A stretch of DNA of 36,037 bases, taken from positions 1 to 36,037 of the forward strand of contig JAFRLZ010000079.1 in assembly GCA_017430985.1 (NCBI GenBank). Direction: 5' to 3'. How positions within the stretch are numbered: position 1 is the first letter of the stretch; every line of letters begins with the position of its first letter. This document shows positions 20,229-27,603 of this stretch, one piece after another. Under the pieces are notes generated by a model. That model was not told the origin of the DNA. It ran no database searches and worked only from the letters and a program-made list of their open reading frames with translations. The translations under genes and the position numbers were made by a program. The DNA is from Oscillospiraceae bacterium (GTDB taxonomy: Bacteria; Bacillota; Clostridia; Oscillospirales; Oscillospiraceae).

Positions 20229-20453
20229 ATGGACATCTACGAAGAGATCGAGCTGCAGGACTGCCCGTACTGCGGAGGCGCGGGGCTGCTGGAGGAGGAG
20301 AACGGCTGGTGCTGGTACGCGATGTGCATGGACTGCGGCGCGCAGACCGCGCACTTTGAGTACAAAACCCCGGACAAGCGCAGAGAGGCGGCGCGGAGCG
20401 CGGCCTATCTCTGGAACATCGGCAAGGTCGTGCGCGGCGATATCGGCGAATAA
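20229..20453 (+). CDS. Lar-like small zinc-ribbon protein
   Basis: A 74-residue protein with two Cys pairs, CPYC (12-15) and CMDC (33-36), that can hold one zinc. A C-terminal helix follows, EAARSAAYLWN. The layout CPxCGG, a Trp/Tyr-rich middle, CxxCGAxT, and a final AxxxWN matches Lar-type (restriction alleviation) proteins found in phages and many Firmicute chromosomes. No restriction system or phage gene is nearby, so the role is open. GGAGG lies 8 bases upstream of the start. Confidence 0.78.
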   Translation: MDIYEEIELQDCPYCGGAGLLEEENGWCWYAMCMDCGAQTAHFEYKTPDKRREAARSAAYLWNIGKVVRGDIGE

Positions 20454-20488
20454 GCTGTCGTAAAGCGGCGTTTCCCGCGTCCCGTCTT

Positions 20489-20525
20489 CCGGCGGAGAAG
20501 CGGTCTCCCGGCGCCGGCGTTTTTT
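20489..20525 (+). terminator. Intrinsic terminator after the Lar-like gene
   Basis: CCGGC-GGAGA pairs with TCTCC and GCCGG (4-base bulge CGGC) and is followed by TTTTTT. It is imperfect but GC-rich and well placed. Confidence 0.6.
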
Positions 20526-20602
20526 GTTAAGAAAGTAATTATCATAATTTTCGGGCGGGATTTTTATGTGCTGTGCATAAAAGCCTTTTCCAAAAAAACT
20601 TG

Positions 20603-20630
20603 AAAAGTGCGCGAAACGCGCACTTTTTTT
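20603..20630. terminator. Strong intrinsic terminator upstream of the TRAP promoter
   Basis: An 11-bp stem (20603-20613 with 20617-20627) with loop AAA, preceded by an A-run and followed by a T-run. It insulates the TRAP promoter from upstream transcription. Confidence 0.82.
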
Positions 20631-20671
20631 CTGCTCTGCGCAAAATGCTTATTTCATTTTTTTAATAAAAG

Positions 20672-20701
20672 TTGACAATTTTACATCGTTTATTGTATAT
20701 T
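20672..20701 (+). promoter_or_regulatory. Promoter of the TRAP transporter operon
   Basis: TTGACA (20672-20677), 18 bases, TATATT (20696-20701), preceded by an AT-rich UP-like stretch. The predicted start is near 20708. Confidence 0.75.
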
Positions 20702-20711
20702 GTATTCGTCA

Positions 20712-20727
20712 GTTTGTATCAACAAAC
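20712..20727. promoter_or_regulatory. Operator palindrome at the TRAP transcript start
   Basis: GTTTGTATCAACAAAC has perfect 6-bp arms and lies just downstream of the predicted +1. It shares 12 of 16 positions with the site at 25263-25278 in front of deoR, so the DeoR-type protein is the likely binder. Confidence 0.55.
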
Positions 20728-20802
20728 GCACGGAAAGACCCGGCGGAGCAGGGAAAGAATTCCTGTTTCGGCGGGAAACCAAAAAAACAAGGAGGAAACC
20801 AA

Positions 20803-21897
20803 ATGAAAAAGATCCTGGCACTGCTGCTGGCGCTGACCATGGTGTTCGCGCTGGCCGCCTGCGGACAGCAGGCCGCTCCCGCCCCCGCTGAAAAGCCCGC
20901 CGAGGCTCCGGCCGACAAGCCCGCCGAGGCCCCTGTGGACGACACCGTCTACACGCTGAACTTCTACCACATCTTCGCTGCCGAGGAATCCGGCGGACAT
21001 GAGTCCCTCTGGATCAACAAGGCCGTCGAAGAGGTGGCCAAGCAGTCCAACGGCCGTCTGGTCATCAACGTTGGTCCCGGCGGCACGATGGGTTCTGAGG
21101 AAGAGCTGATCCCGCAGGTCTTCTCCGGCGACCTTGACATGAGCCTCTCCGGCCCGTCCGTCTGGGGCACCGTCGGCCAGATCGACGCCATCGGCTGGTC
21201 CGAGCTTCCCTACGTTGTCGACAACTACTCCCAGATGAACGCTCTGGGCGAGATCCTGCCCGACCTGACCAACAAGCAGCTCGAGGAAGCCGGCATCGGC
21301 CTCTACTGCCTGGGCGCCATGAGCCAGGGCATCCGCTGCCTCTGCACCGTTGAGAGCGCGAAGGTCGAGACCGTCGATGACTGCAAGGGCCTGCGCATCC
21401 GCGTCCCGCAGTCTGACGTTTATGAAGCCACCGTCGCCGGCTGGGGCTGCGCTCCCACCGCGATGAGCTCCTCTCAGGTCATCACCAGCCTTGCCAACGG
21501 CACCATCGAAGGCCTTGAGTCCGACCCGGCCTCCATCCTGGCCCGCGGCCAGCAGGAAGCCTTCCACTGGTACATCGAGACCTACCACATCGCCTCCCTG
21601 AACCTGCTGATGATCAACAAGGCCAACCTCGAGGCTCTGCCTGCCGACCTGCAGGAGATCCTGATCTCCGTCTTCAAGGATTACTGCGTGCAGCAGTGCT
21701 ATGACCGCGAGATCGTCAACAACGCTCTGCTCGACGACATCAAGGCCGCCGGCGTCGAAGTCATCACCCCGACTCCCGAGGCTTTCGAGGCCTTCAAGTC
21801 CGCCGACACCCCGTTCCGTGATCAGAAGATCGCCGAGTGGGGCGACGAGGCCATCTTCCAGGAGGCCCTCGATTACGTTGCCGCCAACGCGAAATAA
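20803..21897 (+). CDS. dctP: TRAP transporter substrate-binding lipoprotein
   Basis: A 364-residue extracytoplasmic solute receptor. The lipoprotein signal peptide ends with the lipobox LAAC (Cys20). An Ala/Pro/Glu/Lys-rich tether follows (about 21-46), then a DctP-type fold. The conserved carboxylate-binding region is GLRIRVPQSDVYEATVAGWG, where the Arg normally salt-bridges an acidic ligand. SDLDMS-like and ELPYVVDNY segments also match the family. This suggests an organic acid substrate, of unknown identity. AAGGAGG lies 7 bases before the ATG. Codon choice is more biased (many GCC/GAG/ATC) than in the neighbours, fitting high expression. A terminator-like hairpin separates it from dctQ. 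Confidence 0.94.
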   Translation: MKKILALLLALTMVFALAACGQQAAPAPAEKPAEAPADKPAEAPVDDTVYTLNFYHIFAAEESGGHESLWINKAVEEVAKQSNGRLVINVGPGGTMGSEEELIPQVFSGDLDMSLSGPSVWGTVGQIDAIGWSELPYVVDNYSQMNALGEILPDLTNKQLEEAGIGLYCLGAMSQGIRCLCTVESAKVETVDDCKGLRIRVPQSDVYEATVAGWGCAPTAMSSSQVITSLANGTIEGLESDPASILARGQQEAFHWYIETYHIASLNLLMINKANLEALPADLQEILISVFKDYCVQQCYDREIVNNALLDDIKAAGVEVITPTPEAFEAFKSADTPFRDQKIAEWGDEAIFQEALDYVAANAK

Positions 21898-21936
21898 GAT
21901 TCCCGGATCAACATTGCATATCTGACATGAGCGGTT

Positions 21937-21972
21937 CCGGAGAGCCCATTCCGGGCTCTCCGGGATCTTTTT
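21937..21972 (+). terminator. Partial terminator between dctP and dctQ
   Basis: An 11-bp perfect stem (21937-21947 with 21953-21963), loop ATTCC, followed by GATCTTTTT. There is no obvious promoter before dctQ, so it probably sets a higher level of binding protein than of membrane subunits. Confidence 0.78.
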
Positions 21973-22031
21973 CAGGGCGGCCTGCCGCCCGTCCGACACT
22001 CCCTTAAACTATCCGAGAGAGGGAATCGCCT

Positions 22032-22604
22032 ATGAAAAAACTGCTGAAACTCTACTGTAAATTCGACGACGTCGTGGAAAAGATCATCAAGTGGTTCTGC
22101 GCGGCGCTGCTCTTTATCATGATCTGCGTGTGCTTCGTCAACACCGTGAGCCGCTACGCCTTCCACCACTCCTTCCGCGCGGCGGAGGAGATCGTTATCC
22201 TCTGCGCCGTCTGGGTCACCTGCGTCGGCGCTTCGCTGACGGCGCGCGAGGACGATCACGTCACCCTGGACCTGCTGCAGGAGCTCATCAAGAACCACAA
22301 GGTCAAAGCCGTCCTCTACGCGATCACCAGAGTGCTCACCTGCTTCTTCCTGATCGCGCTGCTGCCGGCCGCCTTCAAGATGGTCCGGATCTACGCGCCC
22401 ATGAAGCTGACCGGCACGGGCCTGCCCCAGTGGGTGCTGTACGTTTCCTATGTCGTCGGCTCCATCGCCATGGCGCTCGGCTACCTCCGCATCACGCCGG
22501 GCAAGGTGATCGCCCTGTGGAAGGGCACCGAGGAAAAATCGGAATACGAGAAGATCAACGAAACCGAAAAAGAACAGCTTGCAGAAAAGGAGGGTGATGC
22601 ATAA
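22032..22604 (+). CDS. dctQ: TRAP transporter small membrane subunit
   Basis: A 190-residue protein with four predicted membrane helices: WFCAALLFIMICVCFVNTV, the EEIVILCAVWVTCVGASL region, LYAITRVLTCFFLIALLPA and WVLYVSYVVGSIAMALGYL. The conserved pattern SRYAFHHSFRAAEEI and the helix-2 AVWVTCVGASLTAREDDHVTLD are typical of DctQ. DctQ partners DctM in Na+-driven uptake from the DctP receptor. The cytoplasmic C-terminus is unusually rich in Glu and Lys. A GAGAGGGA ribosome site precedes the ATG. The stop codon abuts the dctM start. Confidence 0.93.
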   Translation: MKKLLKLYCKFDDVVEKIIKWFCAALLFIMICVCFVNTVSRYAFHHSFRAAEEIVILCAVWVTCVGASLTAREDDHVTLDLLQELIKNHKVKAVLYAITRVLTCFFLIALLPAAFKMVRIYAPMKLTGTGLPQWVLYVSYVVGSIAMALGYLRITPGKVIALWKGTEEKSEYEKINETEKEQLAEKEGDA

Positions 22605-23894
22605 ATGTTAGTGATCGCCTGCATTTCTCTGCTCGCTTTGATGCTGCTGGGCGTGCCTATCACCTTCTCGCTCCTCGGCGCGGGCTTTTTCGCCGTCGCG
22701 CTGGGCAACGGCGGCATCCAGATGTACATGAACTGCCGCGGCTTCATCAGCGGCGTCAACTCCTTCACCCTGATGGCGATCCCCTTCTTCATGATCTCGG
22801 GCGCCATCATGAACCAGGGCGGTCTGTCCAAGCGCATCATCCAGTTCTGCTCCGCCCTGTTCTCCTGGCTGCGCGGCGGCGTCGGCATCGTCTGCGTCGC
22901 GGCGAACATGATCTTCGGCGCGGTCTCCGGCTCCGGCACGGCGGCGGTCGCCGCCATCGGCTCCATCACGGCGCCGGACATGGAGAAGATCGGCTACAAA
23001 AAGGAATTTACCGGCGCCATGATCGCGGGCGCGGCCTCCACGGCGCCGATCATCCCGCCCGGCAACGTCATGATCATGTTTGCCGCCATCACCGGCCTGT
23101 CGATCACGCGTATGTTCCTCGCCGGCTATACCCCCGGCGTCGTGATCGGCGTCATCCTGATGACCATCTGCCACTTCTACGCGAAGAAGCACAACATCGA
23201 CTACGGCGGCAAGTTCGAGCTCAAGAAGGTCGGTAAGGCCCTGTACGAGTGCTTCTGGGCCCTGCTGATGCCCCTGATCATCATCATCGGCATCACGGCC
23301 GGCTTCTGCACGCCCACCGAGGCGGGCGCCATCGCCTGCGTCTACGGCCTGATCGTCGGCATCTTCTTCTACAAGGAGCTCAACTTCAAGAAGATCACCA
23401 AGGTCCTCTTCAACGCGGCCGAGGGCACCGGCCAGATCCTGTCCCTGTACGCGGCCTCCACGATGTTCGCCTACATCTTCACGGTCGAGGGCTTCGGCAA
23501 GGTCTTCCAGGAGTGGCTGATGAACGTCTCCTCCGGCAACCCGACCGTCATCATGCTCCTCGTCGGCGCCTTCGTGCTGCTGATCGGCTGCTTCATGGAG
23601 CCGGTCGCGGTCATGCCCGTGGTGCTGCCGCTGGTCTACCCGCTGCTGCAGAAGATGGGCGTGGACATGGTCCAGTTCGGTCTGCTCTTCACCCTGTGCA
23701 CCGTCATCGGCGGCCTGACGCCGCCTGTCGGCAGCTACCTCTTCGTCACAGTCACGGTCGTCCGGGTCGGCGTAACGAAGCTGATCCCCTGGATGATGGT
23801 CATGATCCTGGTCGACATTATCGTGGTCCTGATGATCACCTTCATCCCCGGCTTCTGCTCCTGGCTGCCGAACGCGCTGCTCGGCCCGATGTAA
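22605..23894 (+). CDS. dctM: TRAP transporter large permease subunit
   Basis: A 429-residue protein with about 12 predicted helices, the ion-transporter subunit of a TRAP system. Family motifs include the LLGVPITFSLLGAG start, SGSGTAAVAAIGSITAPDMEKIGY, APIIPPGNVMI, TPTEAGAIACVYGLIVG, and the C-terminal GGLTPPVGSYLFV. Its ATG directly follows the dctQ stop, with AGGAGGGTGA inside dctQ. A strong terminator with a TTCG loop follows, so dctPQM is a closed unit. Confidence 0.96.
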   Translation: MLVIACISLLALMLLGVPITFSLLGAGFFAVALGNGGIQMYMNCRGFISGVNSFTLMAIPFFMISGAIMNQGGLSKRIIQFCSALFSWLRGGVGIVCVAANMIFGAVSGSGTAAVAAIGSITAPDMEKIGYKKEFTGAMIAGAASTAPIIPPGNVMIMFAAITGLSITRMFLAGYTPGVVIGVILMTICHFYAKKHNIDYGGKFELKKVGKALYECFWALLMPLIIIIGITAGFCTPTEAGAIACVYGLIVGIFFYKELNFKKITKVLFNAAEGTGQILSLYAASTMFAYIFTVEGFGKVFQEWLMNVSSGNPTVIMLLVGAFVLLIGCFMEPVAVMPVVLPLVYPLLQKMGVDMVQFGLLFTLCTVIGGLTPPVGSYLFVTVTVVRVGVTKLIPWMMVMILVDIIVVLMITFIPGFCSWLPNALLGPM

Positions 23895-23908
23895 CTGCCG
23901 CATAAAAA

Positions 23909-23944
23909 ACACAAAAAGCGAGACTTCGGTTTCGCTTTTTGTGT
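23909..23944. terminator. Terminator of the TRAP operon
   Basis: A 13-bp stem (23909-23921 with 23932-23944) capped by a further C(TTCG)G tetraloop, with A-rich and T-rich arms. Confidence 0.9.
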
Positions 23945-23965
23945 CTCCCCGTTCGGAGTGTTCGC

Positions 23966-24454
23966 ATGGATAACAACAAGTTCAGTCTGTACCGCAGGAT
24001 CCGCTACGACAGGACCTACCGCACCCTCGGCAAGATGAGCTGGTGGCGCGTCACGCTCGGCACGCTGCTCCTGCTCTCGATCCTCTTCTTCACCGGGATC
24101 GTCTCCCGCCCCTTCGAGGCGCGGGGCGAGTTCCGCACGGCCAAAGCGCTGCTGATCACCCCCGCCTGGCTGGCGCACTACCACCCGGAGGACCTGGCCT
24201 ACATCGAGGCCGGCATCCTCTACCAGGACGGCGACTACGAGGCCGCGCTGGAGGCCTTCCGGGGTCTGGATACCGACGCCGCCGGGGCCATGCGGAGCCG
24301 CGCGGCGCTGAAGCTCGCGGGTCTGAGGCTCGCCGAGGGCGACGAGGCCGGGGCCGCCGCGCTTTTGGACGAGGTGGACGCCTCGGTTCTGACAGAGGCG
24401 GAGGCTCAGTCCTATGCCGCGCTGCAGACGGCGCTCGGCGCTCCCGCCGCATAA
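23966..24454 (+). CDS. Single-pass membrane protein with TPR-like tail
   Basis: A 162-residue protein I cannot assign to a named family. A basic N-terminus (YRRIRYDRTYRTLGKMS) is followed by one membrane helix, VTLGTLLLLSILFFTGIV, at about 31-48. The outward-facing tail carries two short helical hairpins, AGILYQDGDYEAALEAFRGL and KLAGLRLAEGDEAGAAALLDEV, that look like tetratricopeptide repeats. It might be a small scaffold or envelope protein. GGAG lies 7 bases before the start. It lies just after the TRAP terminator and may depend on readthrough, since no promoter is evident. Confidence 0.7.
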   Translation: MDNNKFSLYRRIRYDRTYRTLGKMSWWRVTLGTLLLLSILFFTGIVSRPFEARGEFRTAKALLITPAWLAHYHPEDLAYIEAGILYQDGDYEAALEAFRGLDTDAAGAMRSRAALKLAGLRLAEGDEAGAAALLDEVDASVLTEAEAQSYAALQTALGAPAA

Positions 24455-24480
24455 AAAAAAGACCGGCCGGAGCCGGTCTT
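24451..24480. terminator. Terminator between the TPR-like protein and deoR
   Basis: A 9-bp stem (24459-24467 with 24472-24480), loop CGGA. On the minus strand it is followed by a run of T, so it is a strong terminator for the regulator gene. On the plus strand the following TTGCAAGAGCTTTT is weaker. Confidence 0.8.
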
Positions 24481-24490
24481 GCAAGAGCTT

Positions 24491-25240
24491 TTATGCGTAC
24501 AGGATCGTCGTCATGGACTCGTATTCCTCCGCGGTGTCGGAGCGCAGGGTGATGAGCCCGTCGCAGTCCCGCAGCTCGACGACCCGGGCCACGGCGCTCT
24601 GGCCGAGCTTGGAGCCGTCGCAGAGGATATACTTGTGTCTGGCGCAGTTCAGAATGATCTTCTCCACCGAGGCGACCGCCAGGTTGTCGCTGAACACGAC
24701 GCCGCCGCCGTCGATGGCGTCGCAGCCGATGAAGGCGTAGTCCACCTGCCTGATCGAGCGGAAGTATTCCGCCGCCTCGCTGCCGGTGATCGTGCCGGTG
24801 CGGCTGCGGAGGATGCCGCTGCTGATGTGCACCTCGAGTCCCGGGCAGCGCGCCAGATAGTCGGCGGTCTGCAGGGAGTTCGTATAGACCGTGCCCTTGG
24901 TCAGGTCGTCCAGGAGGTTCGCCAGTCCGTAGATGGAGGTCCCGCTGCCCAGGGCGACAGTCGCCCCGGCGGGGATCAGCGAACGGGCGCGCTCGGCGAT
25001 GCGGCGCTTCTCCGCGATGTTCTTGTGCAGCTTGCTCTCAAAGCTCTCGTCCGGCACGCGGTTGACCGGCATCACGCCGCCGTAGGTGCGGATAACCAGT
25101 CCGTTCTCCTGCATGACCGCCAGCTGCTTGCGCAGCGTGGACACCGAGACGCCCAGCAGGCCGCTCAGCTCCTCGACCGACATGGCGCCGCGGCTCTCCA
25201 GAAAGTCGATGATCCTCTGTTCCCGTCTGGCTGTTTTCAT
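24491..25240 (-). CDS. DeoR-family transcriptional regulator
   Basis: A 249-residue protein. The N-terminal winged helix-turn-helix reads MKTARREQRIIDFLESRGAMSVEELSGLLGVSVSTLRKQLAVMQENGLVIRTYGGV. The pattern SVSTLRKQLAVMQ in place of the usual SxxTIRRDLxxLE is a variant. The C-terminal DeoR sensor domain has ALGSGTSIYGLA and VYTNSLQTADYL, a fold that normally binds a phosphorylated sugar or polyol intermediate. That points to a phosphorylated inducer for the adjoining cluster. The start at 25240 follows a GGGGGGTGA ribosome site; an in-frame extension to 25366 would cross the promoter. It is divergent from the six-gene cluster. Confidence 0.92.
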   Translation of the reverse strand: MKTARREQRIIDFLESRGAMSVEELSGLLGVSVSTLRKQLAVMQENGLVIRTYGGVMPVNRVPDESFESKLHKNIAEKRRIAERARSLIPAGATVALGSGTSIYGLANLLDDLTKGTVYTNSLQTADYLARCPGLEVHISSGILRSRTGTITGSEAAEYFRSIRQVDYAFIGCDAIDGGGVVFSDNLAVASVEKIILNCARHKYILCDGSKLGQSAVARVVELRDCDGLITLRSDTAEEYESMTTILYA

Positions 25241-25262
25241 GCGCTCACCCCCCGAGCAGACA

Positions 25263-25304
25263 GTTTGAAAAAACAAAAAATATTTTACCTCAATTTCGCG
25301 GATT
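25263..25304 (-). promoter_or_regulatory. deoR promoter and putative self-operator
   Basis: On the minus strand TGTACA is followed after 17 bases by TAAAAT (25287-25282). At the expected transcript start lies GTTTGAAAAAACAAAA (plus-strand 25263-25278), matching the TRAP operator at 12 of 16 positions. This suggests autoregulation. Confidence 0.5.
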
Positions 25305-25329
25305 TGTACAGAAAAAAATGCTCTCCGCG
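25297..25329. repeat. Inverted repeat in the deoR / six-gene cluster intergenic region
   Basis: CGCGGA (25297-25302) and TCCGCG (25324-25329) enclose an AT-rich 21-base spacer. Further on, GGCGG-CTGT-CCGCC forms a small hairpin near 25349-25362. No good -10 was found for the plus-strand cluster, so its promoter is not assigned. Confidence 0.4.
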
Positions 25330-25402
25330 AGATCCGTCCGTTGACAACGGCGGCTGTCCGCCGCAAAACAATACATTTTTATTTCAATGAGGAGGAATTG
25401 TT

Positions 25403-26077
25403 ATGAGACCCGACATCATCATCATGCTGACCCACCACGACGTGACCGTGAAGAACGCGGCCGAGGTATTCGAGGAATGCAAGGACCTCGAAGAAGTCAA
25501 GTACTGGGGCTTCAAGAACGTCGGTCTGCCCAAGGATCAGATGAAGGCGCTCGTCAAGGCCATGAAGGACGCCGGCAAGACCACCTTCCTCGAGGTCGTC
25601 ACCTATGACGAGGCCAGCTGCCTCGACGGCGCGCAGACGGCGATCGACTGCGGCTTCGACTACCTCATGGGCACCCTCTACTATGACTCCGTCGCCAAGC
25701 TCCTGAAGGACAACGGCATGGAGTACCTGCCCTTCGTCGGCAAGGTCTCCGGCAGCCCGAGCATCCTTGAGGGCACCAACGAGGAGATCATCCAGAACGC
25801 GAAGGACCTCATGGCCAAGGGCATCGAGGGCTTCGACATCCTCGCCTACCGCCATGTGATCGACGGCGAGAAGCTGGCCTACGAGTTCTGCGCGGCCGTC
25901 CCCGCCAAGATCTGCATCGCCGGCAGCATCAACAGCTTCAAGCGCATCGACACCATGTTCGACATCGGCCCCTGGACCTTCACGATGGGCTCGGCACTGT
26001 TCGAGAAGAAGTTCGTCCCGACGGGCTCCTTCCGCGACAACCTCGTCGCCGTCGCCTACTACATGAAGGCGAAATAA
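25403..26077 (+). CDS. TIM-barrel protein of unknown function (HisA-like, first gene of the cluster)
   Basis: A 224-residue protein whose alternating beta/alpha pattern (DIIIMLTHHD, VKYWGFKNVGL, KTTFLEVVTYDE, FDYLMGTLYYDS, YLPFVGKVSG, GFDILAYR, ICIAGSINSFKRI, TFTMGSALFEKKF) reads as a complete eight-stranded barrel. AGSINS (173-178) and MGSALF (195-200) sit where ribulose-phosphate-binding barrels such as HisA hold the ligand phosphate. I do not recognise a characterised member. A phosphosugar or phosphopolyol isomerase, epimerase or aldolase is the best inference. Its close spacing with the permease and the divergent DeoR gene points to the same pathway. The ribosome site GAGGAGG is present. 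Confidence 0.8.
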   Translation: MRPDIIIMLTHHDVTVKNAAEVFEECKDLEEVKYWGFKNVGLPKDQMKALVKAMKDAGKTTFLEVVTYDEASCLDGAQTAIDCGFDYLMGTLYYDSVAKLLKDNGMEYLPFVGKVSGSPSILEGTNEEIIQNAKDLMAKGIEGFDILAYRHVIDGEKLAYEFCAAVPAKICIAGSINSFKRIDTMFDIGPWTFTMGSALFEKKFVPTGSFRDNLVAVAYYMKAK

Positions 26078-26151
26078 ATCGCAAAACCCGGAAGAAAAAG
26101 AGAGAAAGCGGACAAACCACAGAGAAAACGTAAAGGAGGAGAAAACAAATT

Positions 26152-27525
26152 ATGAAAAAGCAGATGCGTCCGATCGACGTTCTTGCCGTCGCGCTCGGCT
26201 CGATCATCGGCTGGGGCTGCTTCGTTATGCCGGGCAACTCCTTCCTCCCCGCGGCCGGCCCCATCGGCACCTTCATCGGTCTGTTCCTCGCGGCCATCAT
26301 GGCCTACATCATCGCGCAGAGCTACAGCTTCCTGATCCGCAAGTACCCCGTCGAGGGCGGCGAGTTTGAGTACGTCACCCAGGCCTTCGGCAAGAAGCAC
26401 GCCTTCATCTGCGGCTGGTTCCTCGTGCTGGCCTACATCAGCTTCATCCCCCTTAACGGCACGGCCATCGGTCTGATCACCCGTTACCTGCTGCCCGGCA
26501 CGATCCTGCAGAAGACCCTGCTGTGGAACATCGGCGGCTTTGACGTGTACCTCGGCGAGATCATCCTGACGATGCTGATCGTCGTGATCTTCATGTTCAT
26601 CAACATCAAGGCCGTCAAGGTGGCCTTCATGTCCCAGACCTTCCTGGCCATCGCGCAGACCGCGATCATCATCATCTTCCCGATCGTCATCATCGCCACC
26701 GGCCACGCCAACTTCTCCTACATGCACCCGCTCATGACGGGCAGCAAGGGCGAGAGCGTGCTCTCGGGCATCGCGGTCATCCTCTCGATGGCGCCCTGGG
26801 CCTTCGTCGGCTTCGACGTCATCCCGCAGGTCTGCGAGGAGTATGATTTCGACCAGTCCAAGGCCCGCACGCTGATGATCAGCACCATCGCGGCCGCCTG
26901 GATCATGTACTCCTGCAGCACCATCACCACCGCCATCGTGCAGCAGGAGGGCTTTGCCTCCTGGTCCGACTTCCTGAACTCCAATCCCTTCTGGGCCACC
27001 GGTGCCGCCGTGGAGAAGGCTCTCGGCAAGCCCGGCCTCTACATCCTCGGCTTCGCGATGGCCTGCGCGGTGCTTTCGGCCATCAACGGCTTCTTCATCG
27101 CCTCCGCCCGTCTGATCGCCGCCATGGCCAAACGGAAGGCTCTGCCCTCCGTCTTTGCCAAGCGCAACGAGGGCGACGGCGCCCCGGTCGCGGCCGTCCT
27201 CTTCGTCGGCGTGATCGCCCTGTTCGCCCCCTGGTTCGGCCGCAGCGCCCTGGCCTGGATCGTCGATATGACCTCCTTGGGCACCTCGGTCGTGTTCCTG
27301 TACGTGTGCCTGGCCGCCATGAAGTTTGCCAAATCGGAAGGCAACGACAAGGTGCGCAAATGGGGTATCGCCGGCGCTGTCTGCTCGATCATCTTCATCG
27401 CCCTGATGGTCATCCCCGGCTCCGCCGCCGCGCTCTACAAGCAGGCCTGGATCATGCTGGCCATCTGGATCGTCCTCGGCATCATCTTCTGGAGCGTCAA
27501 GCGCAAGGATTATCTTGGCAACTAA
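26152..27525 (+). CDS. APC-superfamily permease
   Basis: A 457-residue membrane protein with about 12 predicted helices. The helix-1 signature SIIGWGCFVMPG corresponds to the amino acid-polyamine-organocation motif GxGIF. A helix-6 equivalent, MAPWAFVGFDVIPQVCEEY, resembles the substrate-binding FxGFD/E segment of amino acid and ethanolamine-type permeases. The substrate is probably an amine or amino acid, but the context of phosphosugar-type enzymes makes that uncertain. An AAAGGAGG ribosome site precedes the ATG, and the gap from the TIM barrel is 74 bases. The cluster thus has a second transporter beside the TRAP system. Confidence 0.9.
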   Translation: MKKQMRPIDVLAVALGSIIGWGCFVMPGNSFLPAAGPIGTFIGLFLAAIMAYIIAQSYSFLIRKYPVEGGEFEYVTQAFGKKHAFICGWFLVLAYISFIPLNGTAIGLITRYLLPGTILQKTLLWNIGGFDVYLGEIILTMLIVVIFMFINIKAVKVAFMSQTFLAIAQTAIIIIFPIVIIATGHANFSYMHPLMTGSKGESVLSGIAVILSMAPWAFVGFDVIPQVCEEYDFDQSKARTLMISTIAAAWIMYSCSTITTAIVQQEGFASWSDFLNSNPFWATGAAVEKALGKPGLYILGFAMACAVLSAINGFFIASARLIAAMAKRKALPSVFAKRNEGDGAPVAAVLFVGVIALFAPWFGRSALAWIVDMTSLGTSVVFLYVCLAAMKFAKSEGNDKVRKWGIAGAVCSIIFIALMVIPGSAAALYKQAWIMLAIWIVLGIIFWSVKRKDYLGN

Positions 27526-27557
27526 GCCGACGGAAAGCCGGACGACACGCAATAACG

Positions 27558-27591
27558 GCGCAGCCCCGGGACTCCGGCCCCGGGGCTGTGC
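27558..27591 (+). repeat. Intra-operon hairpin before the second TIM barrel
   Basis: A long GC-rich hairpin (CAGCCCCGGG with CCCGGGGCTG, extended by G-U and G-C pairs). It has no T-run and is immediately followed by the ribosome site GGAGG. It is more likely a stabiliser or processing site than a terminator. Confidence 0.6.
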
Positions 27592-27603
27592 GGAGGGAAC
27601 GAC

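Larger units (their letters stand above)
20454..20802 (+). other. Intergenic region upstream of the TRAP operon
   Basis: This gap holds two terminators (20489-20525 and 20603-20630), the TRAP promoter (20672-20701), an operator palindrome (20712-20727) and the dctP leader. Between the terminators there is an AT-rich stretch with the palindrome AATTATCATAATT (20537-20549). No gene is visible in it. Confidence 0.6.

Noticed and set aside
25341-25378. TTGACA at 25341 as the -35 of the six-gene cluster promoter
   Set aside because: No acceptable -10 lies at 16-18 bases; the sequence there is CAAAAC and a hairpin overlaps it.
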